Made by a program: the position numbers and the translations under genes. 64,000 nucleotides of DNA. It comes from Micromonospora sp. NBC_01740 (GTDB lineage: Bacteria > Actinomycetota > Actinomycetes > Mycobacteriales > Micromonosporaceae). Below the pieces are notes generated by a model, which saw only the letters and a list, made by a program, of their open reading frames with translations, was not told where the DNA came from and made no database searches. The DNA is taken from assembly GCF_035920365.1 (NCBI RefSeq), contig NZ_CP109150.1, positions 7,192,001 to 7,256,000 on the forward strand, read 5' to 3'. Shown here one piece after another: positions 55,683-64,000 of this stretch (positions within the stretch are counted from its first letter, which is position 1; each line of letters starts with the position of its first letter).

Positions 55683-56648
55683 TCAGTGCAGCCGGAGTGT
55701 CCGGCGCACCGTGACGACGAGCAGGACGACAGCGCCGCCGACCAGCAGGAGGGCCTGGAGCGACTGGAACAACCAGAATCGACTGGCTGGATGGACGTCG
55801 AAGGCCGCCTGGTATCCCTTGGCGAGCAGGCAGTCTTGTTCGGCGAGTTCGGCCCGGCTCGACGACGGGTCGACGCCGGCGGCGGGTGGGCACACGCTGG
55901 ACAGCGAGCCGTCCGCCACCCGGCCGTCCGGGGCCACCCGCATCTCGGCGACGATGACGTCCCCGTTGGCGATGAGAGCGTCCCGGCTCACGCCGACCTG
56001 CCGGTCCGGCTTGGCGTAGAGGTCGTGACTGACGATGACCGCAGGGATGGCAACGGCGATCACCGCCACGGTGACCGCCATGGCCGGCACGGTGCGGCGC
56101 AGGATGGCGCTGGCGGCGGCGCCGACTGCGAATGCGAAGAGCCACCACGCGGCAGGCGCGAGGCCGACGATGTTGAACTTGCCGGGGTTGGTGAAGGAGG
56201 AGTCAGGGAAGGCACCCTCGAACACCGCGTTCCACCGACCGACCATCACCGCCAGGGCTGCCCCGGCGACCACGACGGCCACGCACAGCAGGCCGAGCTT
56301 GGCGAGGATCCAGCGTAGCGTCGTCACGGACTGGGTCCAGGCCATGCGGAACGTGCCGCGCTCCATCTCCCGAGCCACGAGGGGCGCACCCCAGAAGGCA
56401 CCGATCAGTGCCGGTCCCACCAGGGGCAGGTAGCCGAAGACCTGGTAGACGGCGTGGTAACGGTCGAACATCCCGCGGTTGAAGTCGTGACACACCGGCG
56501 ACGATCCCGGGCAGCCGTCGGGAGCGTGGCCTGCCGCCCACGAGGTGGCTTCGAGGGCGGAGACCAGGAGTATCCCGCCGAGCAGAATCAACGCCCCGAA
56601 CGTGACCAGCAGCTGGGCGCGGTGCTGACGGTAGGTCAGCCAGACCAT
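55683..56648 (-). CDS. ABC-type transport permease of the YtrA-regulated cassette
   Basis: A 321-residue integral membrane protein with about six helices. It starts MVWLTYRQHRAQLLVTFGAL, and REMERGTFRMAWTQSVTTLRW is the conserved cytoplasmic loop of this actinobacterial permease group. A large extracytoplasmic region lies between the last two helices (SRDALIANGDVIVAEMRV). GGAG precedes the ATG at 56648. It pairs with the ATPase gene 13 bp upstream. The substrate is unknown; YtrA-type operons often respond to cell-wall antibiotics. Confidence 0.9.
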   Translation of the reverse strand: MVWLTYRQHRAQLLVTFGALILLGGILLVSALEATSWAAGHAPDGCPGSSPVCHDFNRGMFDRYHAVYQVFGYLPLVGPALIGAFWGAPLVAREMERGTFRMAWTQSVTTLRWILAKLGLLCVAVVVAGAALAVMVGRWNAVFEGAFPDSSFTNPGKFNIVGLAPAAWWLFAFAVGAAASAILRRTVPAMAVTVAVIAVAIPAVIVSHDLYAKPDRQVGVSRDALIANGDVIVAEMRVAPDGRVADGSLSSVCPPAAGVDPSSSRAELAEQDCLLAKGYQAAFDVHPASRFWLFQSLQALLLVGGAVVLLVVTVRRTLRLH

Positions 56649-56661
56649 CTTGCTCTCCTTC

Positions 56662-57639
56662 TCAGTTCGCCCGGACGATGTTGGGGCGGGGCAGCGCTGC
56701 GGCGTCGGGGTCACGCAGGTAGGTCAGGACGAGGTCCTCGAGGGACAGGGGACGTTCGGTCCACCGCTGGTCCGCAACGGCACCGGCGCCGCGGACCAGC
56801 ATCGTGGCCTGCCGGCCGGTGCTGCTACGGGCGACGACGGGCAACTGGGCGGCCACCGCCTCGGCGCTGTCCGCCGGACCGGTCAGTAGCCGGTGCTCGG
56901 AGAGCAGGTCGTCGATGTCCCCGCTGACCTGCACACGGCCGCCGTTGAGAACGACCAACCAGTCGCAGGTGCCCGCAAGGTCGGGCACCACGTGCGAGGA
57001 GAGCAGGACGGTCATGCCCGTCTCCGCCACGGCGGACATCAGGCTGCTCGTCACGTCGTGTCGGGCCAGGGGGTCCAGGTCGGCGAGCGGCTCGTCCAGC
57101 ACCAGCAGGTCGGGCCGCTTGGCGATCGCCAGGGTGAGCGCCACCTGGGTCTGCTGGCCGCCGGAGAGCCTCGCCACCCGCCGGTCGAGCGGGATCCTCA
57201 ACTCGTCGAGCCTGCCGCGGGCCAGGTCGTCGTCCCAGTTCGGATTCATCACCCGGCCGAACCGCATCATCTCCGCGACGGTGAAACCGTCGTAGAGAGG
57301 CTTCTCCTGGGCCAGGAACGCGATCCGGGACAGCGCGGCGCCGTCGCGTCCCACCGTCGTGCCGAAGACGCGGACCGACCCCCGAGTGGGTTGCAGCAAT
57401 CCGACGATCATGTGGAGGAAGGTCGTCTTGCCCGCTCCGTTGGGGCCGACCAGCGCGGCGACCCGACCGGCCGGTACGGCCACCGAACACTCGCGCAGCG
57501 CCCAGGTACGGCGGTACTGCTTGCCGAGCCCGGTCGCCTCCAGCGCATTGCCCTCCCGTCGCGCATGGGCCGGATGCTCCTCCGGAGACCTGCCCAGTCC
57601 TGGCATGTTCACGACCACCGCATCCTCACTCGTCCTCAC
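56662..57639 (-). CDS. ABC transporter ATPase of the YtrA-regulated cassette
   Basis: A 325-residue ATPase. Walker A is GPNGAGKTTFLHM near residue 68. The signature is LSGGQQTQVALTLA. Walker B is LLVLDEPLADLDP, and the switch histidine is in LLSSHVVPDL. A C-terminal extension of about 90 residues may be regulatory. The GTG at 57639 overlaps the GntR stop by four bases, so the three genes form one transcript. Confidence 0.93.
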   Translation of the reverse strand: MRTSEDAVVVNMPGLGRSPEEHPAHARREGNALEATGLGKQYRRTWALRECSVAVPAGRVAALVGPNGAGKTTFLHMIVGLLQPTRGSVRVFGTTVGRDGAALSRIAFLAQEKPLYDGFTVAEMMRFGRVMNPNWDDDLARGRLDELRIPLDRRVARLSGGQQTQVALTLAIAKRPDLLVLDEPLADLDPLARHDVTSSLMSAVAETGMTVLLSSHVVPDLAGTCDWLVVLNGGRVQVSGDIDDLLSEHRLLTGPADSAEAVAAQLPVVARSSTGRQATMLVRGAGAVADQRWTERPLSLEDLVLTYLRDPDAAALPRPNIVRAN

Positions 57640-58025
57640 GCCGACCGCCGGAACGAATCCATCAACACCGACGCGAACAGCGCCTCCACGTCCTCCTGGT
57701 CCAGGCCGGCGCGGCGGGCCTGGCCGACCCAGGCGGACAGCTGGGCGGCGAGTCGGGCCTGCTCACCCGCGTCGGCGGTCCGCAGCGACCGACGGACGAA
57801 CGTGCCCTGCCCCGGGCGGCCGATGGCGAGGCCCTCCCGCTCGAGCTCCCGGTATGCCTTGAGCACCGTGTTGGGGTTGATCGCCAACCGCGCCACCACC
57901 TCCTTGGCGGTGGGAAGCTTGTCGCCGGGTTGAAGAACCCCTAGCCGGAGCGCGTGTTTCACCTGGTGGACGAGCTGTAGATAGGTGGAGACCCCGGACC
58001 CACGATCCAGATGGAACTCGATCAA
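57636..58025 (-). CDS. GntR family regulator, YtrA type
   Basis: A 129-residue repressor. The winged helix is KLPTAKEVVARLAINPNTVL and KAYRELEREGLAIGRPGQGT. Only a short C-terminal helical tail follows, as in the YtrA subfamily, and not an effector domain. It starts with TTG at 58025, preceded by GGGGGCGGAG. A perfect 28-bp operator is eight bases upstream, so it controls itself and the ABC genes. Confidence 0.92.
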   Translation of the reverse strand: MIEFHLDRGSGVSTYLQLVHQVKHALRLGVLQPGDKLPTAKEVVARLAINPNTVLKAYRELEREGLAIGRPGQGTFVRRSLRTADAGEQARLAAQLSAWVGQARRAGLDQEDVEALFASVLMDSFRRSA

Positions 58026-58032
58026 CTCCGCC

Positions 58033-58060
58033 CCCTTTCACTATTTCAATAGTGAAAGGG
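58033..58060 (-). promoter_or_regulatory. Perfect YtrA-type operator
   Basis: CCCTTTCACTATT (58033-58045) and AATAGTGAAAGGG (58048-58060) are perfect inverted arms separated by TC. The AT-rich centre contrasts with the GC-rich surroundings. It touches the ribosome-binding site, so repressor binding would block transcription start or elongation. Confidence 0.88.
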
Positions 58061-58310
58061 TGAAGGGGTGAGGGGGCCCTGTCAAGCCACTCCGACGGAT
58101 CGGCAGTGACTCGCCGCGATCACGCGGGCGTGACGCCTCCGCCGACCACCGGAATGCGCGACAGCCCTGGCACGATGGCGGTGCTGCGGCGCTGAGCCCC
58201 CGAGGCGTTCACGTCGCCGCCGAGAGCGGCCCGGCGCACGGGGATGAGCGCAGATCCGAGACAAGATGGGGCCGGCCGGCGCCCCCGATGCGGCTGCGGC
58301 GTACCGACGG
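58061..58310. other. Spacer between ytrA-type gene and rsmE
   Basis: These 250 bp contain part of the ytrA promoter near 58061-58080. I see no gene, fold or repeat in the rest. Confidence 0.5.
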
Positions 58311-59045
58311 TCACCAGTGGCCGAGGCGGGTGGCCAGGACACTGAGGGCGGCCACCCCGGCGGTGGACGTACGCAGCACCGAGGGCCCCAGCCGCACCGG
58401 CCGGGCGCCGGCCTCGGCGAAGGCGGTCAGCTCGGCCGGGGCGATGCCGCCCTCCGGGCCGACGACCAGCACGATCTCACCGGCGGCGGGCAGCTCGACG
58501 GTGGTCAGCCGCTCCCGCGCCTCCTCGTGCAGGACGAACGTCGCGGCGGCGCCCGCGATCCGGCGGGCCACCGTCGCGGTGGACTCGTCGGGGGCGCCGG
58601 CCACCACCGGCAGCCACGACCGGCGGGCCTGCTTCGCCGCCTCGCGGGCCGTCGCCACCCACTTCTCCCGGGCCCGGGCGCCCCGGTCGCCGCGCCACTG
58701 CGCCACCGAGCGTGACGCAGCCCAGGGCACGATCTCGTCCACCCCGACCTCGGTCATCGCCTGCACGGCCAGCTCGCCCCGGTCGCCCTTGGCGATGCCC
58801 TGCACCACGACGAGCCGGGGGACGGCCGCGTCGACGTACCCCCGGGAGATGACGTCGAGTTCGAGGCTGCCCCGGCCGACGGCCGTGACCACCGCGGACG
58901 CGGTGCCGCCCCGGCCGTCGGCGAGCAGGAGTTCCTCGCCGACGCGCAGTCGTTGCACCGTGGCGGCGTGGTGCCCCTCGGGGCCGCCCAGGGTGAGCTG
59001 GTCGGCGGTGGGCAGCGACTCGACCAGGAACAGCGGCGCGGACAC
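58311..59045 (-). CDS. rsmE: 16S rRNA (uracil(1498)-N3)-methyltransferase
   Basis: A SPOUT methyltransferase of 244 residues. The N-terminal PUA-like domain has GPEGHHAATVQRLRVGEELLL. The SAM-binding knot is VVGPEGGIAPAELTAFAEAG and RLGPSVLRTSTAGVAAL. GIAKGDRGELAVQAMTEVGV is also typical. The GTG at 59045 lies 47 bp after the dnaJ stop. The rsmE-dnaJ-hrcA order is conserved in actinobacteria. Confidence 0.96.
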   Translation of the reverse strand: MSAPLFLVESLPTADQLTLGGPEGHHAATVQRLRVGEELLLADGRGGTASAVVTAVGRGSLELDVISRGYVDAAVPRLVVVQGIAKGDRGELAVQAMTEVGVDEIVPWAASRSVAQWRGDRGARAREKWVATAREAAKQARRSWLPVVAGAPDESTATVARRIAGAAATFVLHEEARERLTTVELPAAGEIVLVVGPEGGIAPAELTAFAEAGARPVRLGPSVLRTSTAGVAALSVLATRLGHW

Positions 59046-59092
59046 GACGATCAGGCTAGCCGCCCCGGCGGACGCCGGGGCGGTCAGGCCGC

Positions 59093-60238
59093 TCAGGCGT
59101 GGCCGTTGAAGGCGTCGCGCATCCGGGAGAAGAAGCCGCCCTGCTTGGTGAGCTCGGCGACCTCCTCGCCCCGGGTCTTGGCGAAGTCGCGCAGCATCTT
59201 CTCCTGGTCGGCGTCGAGCTTGGTGGGGGTGCGCACGTCGAGGTGGACGTAGAGGTCGCCTCGGCCGGTGCCACGCAGGTGCGGCACGCCCCGGGCGCGC
59301 AGCCGCAGCGTGCTGCCCGGCTGGGTGCCGGCCTTGACGTCGACCGTCTCCTCGCTGTCCAGCGTCTTGATGGTCAGCCGGGTGCCGAGGGCCGCCGCGG
59401 TCATCGGCACCGTGACCCGGCAGTGCAGGTCGTCGCCCTTGCGGGAGTAGACGTCGTGCGGCCGCTCGTGGATCTCCACGTAGAGGTCGCCGGCCGTGCC
59501 GCCGCCCGGGCCGACCTCACCCTGCTGGGCGAGGCGGATGCGCATGCCGTCCTCGACACCGGCCGGGATCTTGACGGTCAGCGAACGGCGGGTGCGGACG
59601 CGGCCGTCGCCGGCGCAGGTCGGGCACGGGTGCGGGATGGTGGTGCCGTAGCCCTGGCAGACCGTGCACGGCCGGGCGGAGACCACCTGGCCGAGGAAGG
59701 TGCGCTGCACGGACTGCACCTCGCCCCGGCCGGCGCACGCCTCACAGGTGGCCAGGTGGGTGCCGGCCGCCGTGCCGGCGCCGGAGCAGGTGGTGCAGAG
59801 CACGGCGGTGTCGACGGTGATCGGCGCCTCGACGCCGAACGCGGTCTCGTGCAGGTCCAGCTCCAGCCGCAGGATGGCGTCGGCGCCGGGCCGGGTACGC
59901 GGTCGCGGACCCCGCGAACCGCCGGCCGCGCCGCCGAAGAACGCGTCCATGATGTCCTGGAAGCCGACGAACGGCCCGGCGCCGCCGGGGCCGCCCGGGC
60001 CACCCGCACCCCCGCCCCCGGGGGCGAGCGGGTCACCGCCCAGGTCGACGATCTGCCGTTTCCGGTCGTCCGAGAGGACCTCGTACGCGGCGTTGATGTC
60101 CTTGAACTTCTCCTGGGCCTCCGGATCCGGATTCACGTCCGGGTGGAACTGCCGCGCCAGCTTGCGGTAGGCGCGCTTGATCTCGTCGTCGGAGGCTTCC
60201 CGGCTCACGCCGAGAATGCCGTAGTAGTCCCTGGCCAC
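59093..60238 (-). CDS. dnaJ: Chaperone protein DnaJ (DnaJ2)
   Basis: The Hsp40 co-chaperone of DnaK, 381 residues. The J domain has HPD at 32-34. A short Gly-rich linker follows. Four zinc repeats are present: [24 protein letters not shown] and CPTCAGDG. The C-terminal substrate domains contain [15 protein letters not shown]. The GTG at 60238 gives the usual [11 protein letters not shown]; an ATG at 60256 would add six residues. It belongs to the HrcA/CIRCE operon. Confidence 0.96.
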   Translation of the reverse strand: MARDYYGILGVSREASDDEIKRAYRKLARQFHPDVNPDPEAQEKFKDINAAYEVLSDDRKRQIVDLGGDPLAPGGGGAGGPGGPGGAGPFVGFQDIMDAFFGGAAGGSRGPRPRTRPGADAILRLELDLHETAFGVEAPITVDTAVLCTTCSGAGTAAGTHLATCEACAGRGEVQSVQRTFLGQVVSARPCTVCQGYGTTIPHPCPTCAGDGRVRTRRSLTVKIPAGVEDGMRIRLAQQGEVGPGGGTAGDLYVEIHERPHDVYSRKGDDLHCRVTVPMTAAALGTRLTIKTLDSEETVDVKAGTQPGSTLRLRARGVPHLRGTGRGDLYVHLDVRTPTKLDADQEKMLRDFAKTRGEEVAELTKQGGFFSRMRDAFNGHA

Positions 60239-60311
60239 TGCGTTCCGTGTCCTCATGTTCGTCTCGCGTTGCGCCGGTCGGCGGCCGGAGCCGGCCGTCG
60301 GCCCTGACTGG

Positions 60312-61334
60312 TCAGTTCTGGGCCAGCAGCTCGCCCACGTAGCGTGCCACGGCCCGCACCGTGGCGATGGTGCCGGGGTAGTCCATCCGGGTCGGCCCCA
60401 GCACGCCGAGGCCGCCGACGCTGGTCGCGCCCGGCCCGTAGCCGGTGCTGACCACCGAGGCGGCGCGCAGGTTGTCGATCTCGTTCTCGTCGCCGATCAG
60501 CACCCGCGTCGTGCTCGGCTCCGCCTCGCCGATGAGCTTGAGCATGACGACCTCCTCCTCCAGCGCCTCCAGGATGGGGCGCAGGGAGCCCTGGAAGTCG
60601 AGCAGGCCGCCGCGGGTGAGGTTGGCCGTCCCGGCCAGCGCGATCCGCTCCTCGTGCCGCTCGATCAGCGTCTCCAGCAGCACGGTGGAGAGGGTGGTCA
60701 TGGCCGGGCGCAGGTGGGGCACCGACTCCTCGACGAGCGCCTGCACCAGCGGCGGGGTCTCCGACAGTCGGGTGCCGACCAGCTTCTCGTTGACCAGCCG
60801 GCGCAGGTCCGTGACGTCGTCGGCGGGGATCGGCGCGGGCAGCTCGACCAGCCGCTGCTCGACCCGGCCGGTGTCGGCGATCATGACCAGCATCAGCCGG
60901 GTGGTGGAGATCGGCACCAGCTCCAGGTGACGCACCGAGGAACGGGCCAGGCTCGGGTACTGCACGACGGCGACCTGCCGGGTGAGTTGCGCCAGCAGCC
61001 GGACGGTGCGGTGCACCACGTCGTCGAGGTCGACGGCGCCGACCAGGAAACGCTCGATCGCCCGGCGCTCGGCCGGGCTGAGCGGCTTCACCCGGGACAG
61101 CCGGTCCACGAAGAGCCGGTAGCCCCGGTCGGTGGGCACCCGGCCGGCACTGGTGTGCGGCTGGCGGATGTAGCCCTCCTCCTCCAGCACGGCCATGTCG
61201 TTGCGGACGGTCGCCGGTGAGACCCCCAGCTGGTGCCGCTCGACAAGCGCCTTGCTGCCGACGGGCTCCTGCGTGGCGACGTAGTCCTCGACGATCGCGC
61301 GCAGCACGGCGAGCTTGCGGTCGTCGAGACCCAT
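60312..61334 (-). CDS. hrcA: Heat-inducible transcription repressor HrcA
   Basis: A 340-residue repressor of class I heat-shock genes that binds CIRCE. The N-terminal winged helix is [20 protein letters not shown] and [25 protein letters not shown]. The GAF-like core and dimerisation region follow, with [19 protein letters not shown] and [20 protein letters not shown]. The ATG at 61334 follows GGAGGTGGGGAGG. Own CIRCE lies 57 bp upstream, so it is autoregulated. Confidence 0.97.
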   Translation of the reverse strand: MGLDDRKLAVLRAIVEDYVATQEPVGSKALVERHQLGVSPATVRNDMAVLEEEGYIRQPHTSAGRVPTDRGYRLFVDRLSRVKPLSPAERRAIERFLVGAVDLDDVVHRTVRLLAQLTRQVAVVQYPSLARSSVRHLELVPISTTRLMLVMIADTGRVEQRLVELPAPIPADDVTDLRRLVNEKLVGTRLSETPPLVQALVEESVPHLRPAMTTLSTVLLETLIERHEERIALAGTANLTRGGLLDFQGSLRPILEALEEEVVMLKLIGEAEPSTTRVLIGDENEIDNLRAASVVSTGYGPGATSVGGLGVLGPTRMDYPGTIATVRAVARYVGELLAQN

Positions 61335-61390
61335 CCTCCCCACCTCCTGTCGCACGTCGGCCCCGGCACGCGGGGGGCCGGGGCGGGCTG

Positions 61391-61417
61391 CTGGCACTCG
61401 ACTGTAGCGAGTGCCAG
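61391..61417 (-). promoter_or_regulatory. CIRCE operator
   Basis: CTGGCACTC (61391-61399) and GAGTGCCAG (61409-61417) are perfect arms with a nine-base spacer, as in the CIRCE consensus TTAGCACTC-N9-GAGTGCTAA. The outer bases are CTG where the consensus has TTA. It lies 57 bp before hrcA. Confidence 0.95.
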
Positions 61418-61578
61418 TCTACGTCGGCGGGGCCGCCCGCGCGATGATCGACCTGGGGTGATCAGTCCGATCGGCGACCGCGCGGGCCCACCCGACGCCC
61501 CCGTGGGGCCGGTGTTCCGGGCGTCCCGGCCGGTGTCGCGCTGGTGCCGCCTTGCCGGCTGCCCCTACCGTGACCTTC

Positions 61579-62277
61579 ATGACTGAACCACCTCGCCCTC
61601 CCGGAGCGGGGGACCCCGGCTTCCCGCCGGACCCGACCGCCCCGTCGGGGGTTCCCGGCCCCGCCGGCTCCGGCGACCCCACCGCACCACTGTCCGGGGC
61701 ACCGGGCCCGGGCAGCCATCCTCCACCCGGTGGCTATCCGCCGCCCACCGGTGACCAGCCGCCGTCGGGCGGCTACCCTCCGCCCGGCGACTACCCACCG
61801 CCCGGTGGCTATCCCCCGCCCGGCGACTACCCGCCGCCCGGGGGCTACGGACCGCCCGGCGGCTACGGAGCGCCGGGGGCCGGCTATCCGACCGGTGGCG
61901 GCTACGGACCGCCGACGGGCGGCTACGCCAGCAACGAGGACAAGAACTGGGCCCTGATCGCCCACTTCGGCGGCGCGGCCGGCGTGATCGTCGGCGGCGG
62001 CATGCTCGGCTGGCTGGCGCCGCTCATCGCGCTGATGGTCCGGGGGCAGCAGTCGCCGACCGCCCGGGCGCACGCCGCCGCGGCGCTGAACTTCCAGCTC
62101 ACCTGGACGATCGTCGGGGTGCTGAGCTGGGTGGTCACGCTGATCACCTGCGGGGTGCTGTTCTTCGTCCCCATGCTCGTCTGGCTGGTGCCGCTGATCT
62201 TCGGCATCATCGGCGGGCTCAAGGCCAACGAGGGCGTGCTCTACCGCTACCCGCTGACCTACACCTTCACCAAGTGA
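61579..62277 (+). CDS. DUF4870 membrane protein with PPPG(G/D)Y repeats
   Basis: A 232-residue protein. The first 115 residues are a cytoplasmic Pro/Gly/Tyr-rich tail with repeated PPPGGY and PPPGDY. The DUF4870 domain follows: EDKNWALIAHFGGAAGVIVG, ARAHAAAALNFQLTW and three hydrophobic segments (FFVPMLVWLVPLIFGIIGGL). Conserved residues include A-H-A-A-x-x-N-F. The function is unknown. The ATG at 61579 is divergent from hrcA. Confidence 0.9.
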   Translation: MTEPPRPPGAGDPGFPPDPTAPSGVPGPAGSGDPTAPLSGAPGPGSHPPPGGYPPPTGDQPPSGGYPPPGDYPPPGGYPPPGDYPPPGGYGPPGGYGAPGAGYPTGGGYGPPTGGYASNEDKNWALIAHFGGAAGVIVGGGMLGWLAPLIALMVRGQQSPTARAHAAAALNFQLTWTIVGVLSWVVTLITCGVLFFVPMLVWLVPLIFGIIGGLKANEGVLYRYPLTYTFTK

Positions 62278-62280
62278 CCC

Positions 62281-62306
62281 GGGTCGGCCGCTCCCCCGGC
62301 CGGCCC
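62281..62306. terminator. Bidirectional terminator between the DUF4870 gene and hemW
   Basis: A 10-bp stem with one G-T wobble (62281-62290 with 62297-62306) has a six-base loop. It begins three bases after the DUF4870 stop. It lies between convergent genes 40 bp apart. Confidence 0.75.
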
Positions 62307-62317
62307 CGGCACGCGGC

Positions 62318-63541
62318 TCAGGGCAGCAGGTCGCGGACGACCGCGTCGGCGAGCAGCCGGCCCCGCAGGGTCAGCACGGCCCGGCCGGCCGCGTGCTCGT
62401 CGGCGGCCAGCAGCCCGTCGGCGAGGGCCCGCGCGGCGCCGGCCCGACCGGCGTCGTCGAGGGCGTCCAGGGGCAGCCCGGAGGCGAGGCGCAGTCGGAG
62501 CATGACGTCCTCCATGTGCGCCTCGTCGGCCGTGAGCACCTCGCGGGCCAGGCCGGGCGACTCGCCGCCGGCGAGCCGCTTCGCGTACGTCGTGGGGTGC
62601 TTGACGTTCCACCAGCGCACGCCGCCGACGTGGCTGTGCGCCCCCGGGCCGAGGCCCCACCAGTCGGCGCCGGTCCAGTAGAGCAGGTTGTGCCGGCACC
62701 GGGCCGCCTCGTCGCGGGCCCAGTTCGACACCTCGTACCAGGAGAGGCCGGCCGCGCCGAGGGCGGCCTCCGCGGCGAGGTAGCGGTCCGCGGCGACGTC
62801 GTCGGAGGGGTACGGCAGCTCGCCGCGCCGCATCCGGGCGGCCAGCCGCGTGCCGTCCTCCACGATCAGGGCGTACGCGCTGACGTGGTCCACCCCGGCG
62901 GCGACGACCTGGTCGAGGGAGGCGGCGAAGTCCGCCTCGGTCTCCCCCGGCGTGCCGTAGATCAGGTCCAGGTTGACGTGGTCGAACCCGGCGTCGCGGG
63001 CCTCGCGGGCGGCGGCGACGGCCCGGCCGGCGCTGTGCGTGCGGTCGAGGATCGCCAGCACCCCCGGCGCGGCGGACTGCATGCCCAGCGAGATCCGGGT
63101 GTAGCCGGCGGCCCGCAGCGCCTTCAGCGACTCGGGCGTGACCGATTCCGGATTGGCCTCGGTGGTCACCTCGGCGCCGGGCGCGAGCCCCCAGGTGCGG
63201 TCGATGCCGTCGAGGATCCGCGCCAGGTCGTCGGCGGGGAGCAGGGTCGGGGTGCCGCCGCCGACGAAGACCGTGTCCACCCGGGGCGGGGGCGCGTCGC
63301 CCAGCACCCGGCGGGCGAGCGCCAGCTCGGCCAGCACGGTGTCGGCGTAGTCCTCCCGGCCCGCCCCGCCGCCCAGTTCGGCGGCCGTGTACGTGTTGAA
63401 GTCGCAGTAGCCGCAGCGGCTGGCGCAGAACGGCACGTGCACGTACACGCCGAAGCCGCGCGCGCCGACGGCTCGGGTGGCGGTGGCGGGCAGCGAGCCG
63501 TCGACGGGGACGGTTTCGCCTTCTGGAAGGACGCCGGGCAT
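62318..63541 (-). CDS. hemW: Radical SAM protein HemW (heme chaperone)
   Basis: A HemN-like radical SAM protein of 407 residues, now regarded as a heme-transfer chaperone in many bacteria. The cluster motif is C39-x3-C43-x2-C46 in VPFCASRCGYCDFNTY. GGGTPTLLP, TEANPESVTPESL, RISLGMQSAAPGVL and NLDLIYGTPGET follow. The HemW C-terminal domain has LGPGAHSHVGGVRWWNVKHP. The start ATG at 63541 is only 19 bp from the divergent enoyl-CoA hydratase start. It is near hrcA-dnaJ as in many genomes. Confidence 0.95.
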   Translation of the reverse strand: MPGVLPEGETVPVDGSLPATATRAVGARGFGVYVHVPFCASRCGYCDFNTYTAAELGGGAGREDYADTVLAELALARRVLGDAPPPRVDTVFVGGGTPTLLPADDLARILDGIDRTWGLAPGAEVTTEANPESVTPESLKALRAAGYTRISLGMQSAAPGVLAILDRTHSAGRAVAAAREARDAGFDHVNLDLIYGTPGETEADFAASLDQVVAAGVDHVSAYALIVEDGTRLAARMRRGELPYPSDDVAADRYLAAEAALGAAGLSWYEVSNWARDEAARCRHNLLYWTGADWWGLGPGAHSHVGGVRWWNVKHPTTYAKRLAGGESPGLAREVLTADEAHMEDVMLRLRLASGLPLDALDDAGRAGAARALADGLLAADEHAAGRAVLTLRGRLLADAVVRDLLP

Positions 63542-63560
63542 GGCCACTAGTGTGCCCGGC

Positions 63561-64000
63561 ATGACCTCTCCAGACGTGCTCGTGCGGGTCGCCACGGCCC
63601 GTGGGGTGACCACCCTCACCCTGGACAGCCCGCACAATCGCAACGCGCTCTCCACGCCGCTGATGACCCAGCTGCTGGCCGGCCTCGCCGAGGCGGTCGC
63701 CGACGACGCCGTACGCGTGGTCGTGCTCGACCACGCGGGCCCGGTCTTCTGTTCCGGCGCCGACCTGAAGGAGACGGCCGCCGCGTACGCCAGCGGGAGC
63801 GTGCCGGCCGGGATGCTCGGCGACGTGCTCGCGGCGGTCTGGGAGTGCCCGAAGCCGGTGGTGGCGAAGGTGGCCGGCCCGGCCCGGGCGGGCGGCCTCG
63901 GTCTCATCGCGGCGGCCGACCTGGCGGTGTGCGCGCGGGAGGCGACGTTCGCCTTCACCGAGGTGCGGATCGGCGTGGTGCCGGCGGTCATCTCCGCGAC
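63561..64000 (+). CDS. Enoyl-CoA hydratase/isomerase family protein (3' end outside window)
   Basis: About 146 codons of a crotonase-fold protein. The N terminus is MTSPDVLVRVATARGVTTLT, followed by LDSPHNRNALSTPLM. The oxyanion-hole segments are FCSGADLKE and GPARAGGLGLIAAADLAVC. TFAFTEVRIGVVPAVIS follows, and the frame stays open at the right edge. The catalytic glutamate positions cannot be judged fully. It is divergent from hemW. Confidence 0.92.
   Translation, partial: MTSPDVLVRVATARGVTTLTLDSPHNRNALSTPLMTQLLAGLAEAVADDAVRVVVLDHAGPVFCSGADLKETAAAYASGSVPAGMLGDVLAAVWECPKPVVAKVAGPARAGGLGLIAAADLAVCAREATFAFTEVRIGVVPAVISA

Overview
The window is chromosomal DNA from a very GC-rich actinobacterium. 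I infer a Micromonosporaceae member close to Micromonospora. The reasons are the pervasive GC-rich third codon positions, frequent GTG and TTG starts, GTGA/ATGA stop-start overlaps, NIT-type sensor kinase plus roadblock pairs, and housekeeping blocks whose order resembles the dnaG-dgt, glyS-smtB-zur, uppS-recO-era-ybeY-phoH and rsmE-dnaJ-hrcA neighbourhoods of Mycobacterium tuberculosis. No tRNA, rRNA, CRISPR array, prophage or insertion-sequence transposase was seen.

Layout. 1-8.3 kb: the end of an ABC exporter ATPase gene, an AT-rich promoter island, then a tight operon of a fused TRAP permease, a TAXI binding lipoprotein, a NIT/HAMP sensor kinase, a roadblock protein and a second TAXI lipoprotein. 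8.3-18.6 kb: dnaG, a BCCT osmolyte carrier, an iron-box-controlled siderophore-interacting reductase, dgt, a VOC protein, an orphan roadblock protein and ppdK. 18.6-22.7 kb: a repeat-flanked GH20 hexosaminidase with a LacI-type operator, a 1.06-kb non-coding stretch full of repeats and palindromes, and a secreted C39-type peptidase. 22.8-30.9 kb: dusB, glyS, small membrane and monooxygenase genes, then znuA-znuC-znuB with a Zur-like box, and an ArsR-Zur pair. 31-37.5 kb: an acyl-CoA dehydrogenase, a DUF6328 protein, a SIS protein, an epoxide-hydrolase-like enzyme and a YraQ/YcgQ-like permease pair. 37.6-40.9 kb: a TPP riboswitch followed by the YkoE-YkoD-YkoC ECF thiamine/HMP importer. 41-47.3 kb: small basic ORFs, 6-phosphogluconate dehydrogenase, uppS-recO, a DUF4097 lipoprotein and a membrane acyltransferase. 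47.5-53.7 kb: the era operon (era, a degenerate cytidine-deaminase-like gene, a CNNM/CBS gene, ybeY, phoH), a serine hydrolase and a HIT protein. 53.7-58.1 kb: an SDR, PPK2 and a YtrA-type GntR/ABC cassette with a perfect operator. 58.3-64 kb: rsmE-dnaJ-hrcA with CIRCE, a DUF4870 protein, hemW, and the start of an enoyl-CoA hydratase.

Two observations stand out. First, two paralogous TAXI binding proteins bracket a sensor kinase/roadblock pair in one overlapping operon with a TRAP permease. This suggests a periplasm-like ligand-sensing module coupled to uptake. Second, intergenic spaces hold several long palindromic elements. Two are 71-bp twins with 19-bp arms and 33-bp centres, and a third shares their TGATCATG core. 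Others, with different cores, sit after the hexosaminidase gene and beside the HIT gene. They look like a family of dispersed, structured, non-coding repeats.

Starts were chosen by ribosome-binding sites, overlaps and family lengths. All statements about homology come from reading motifs, not from database searches.
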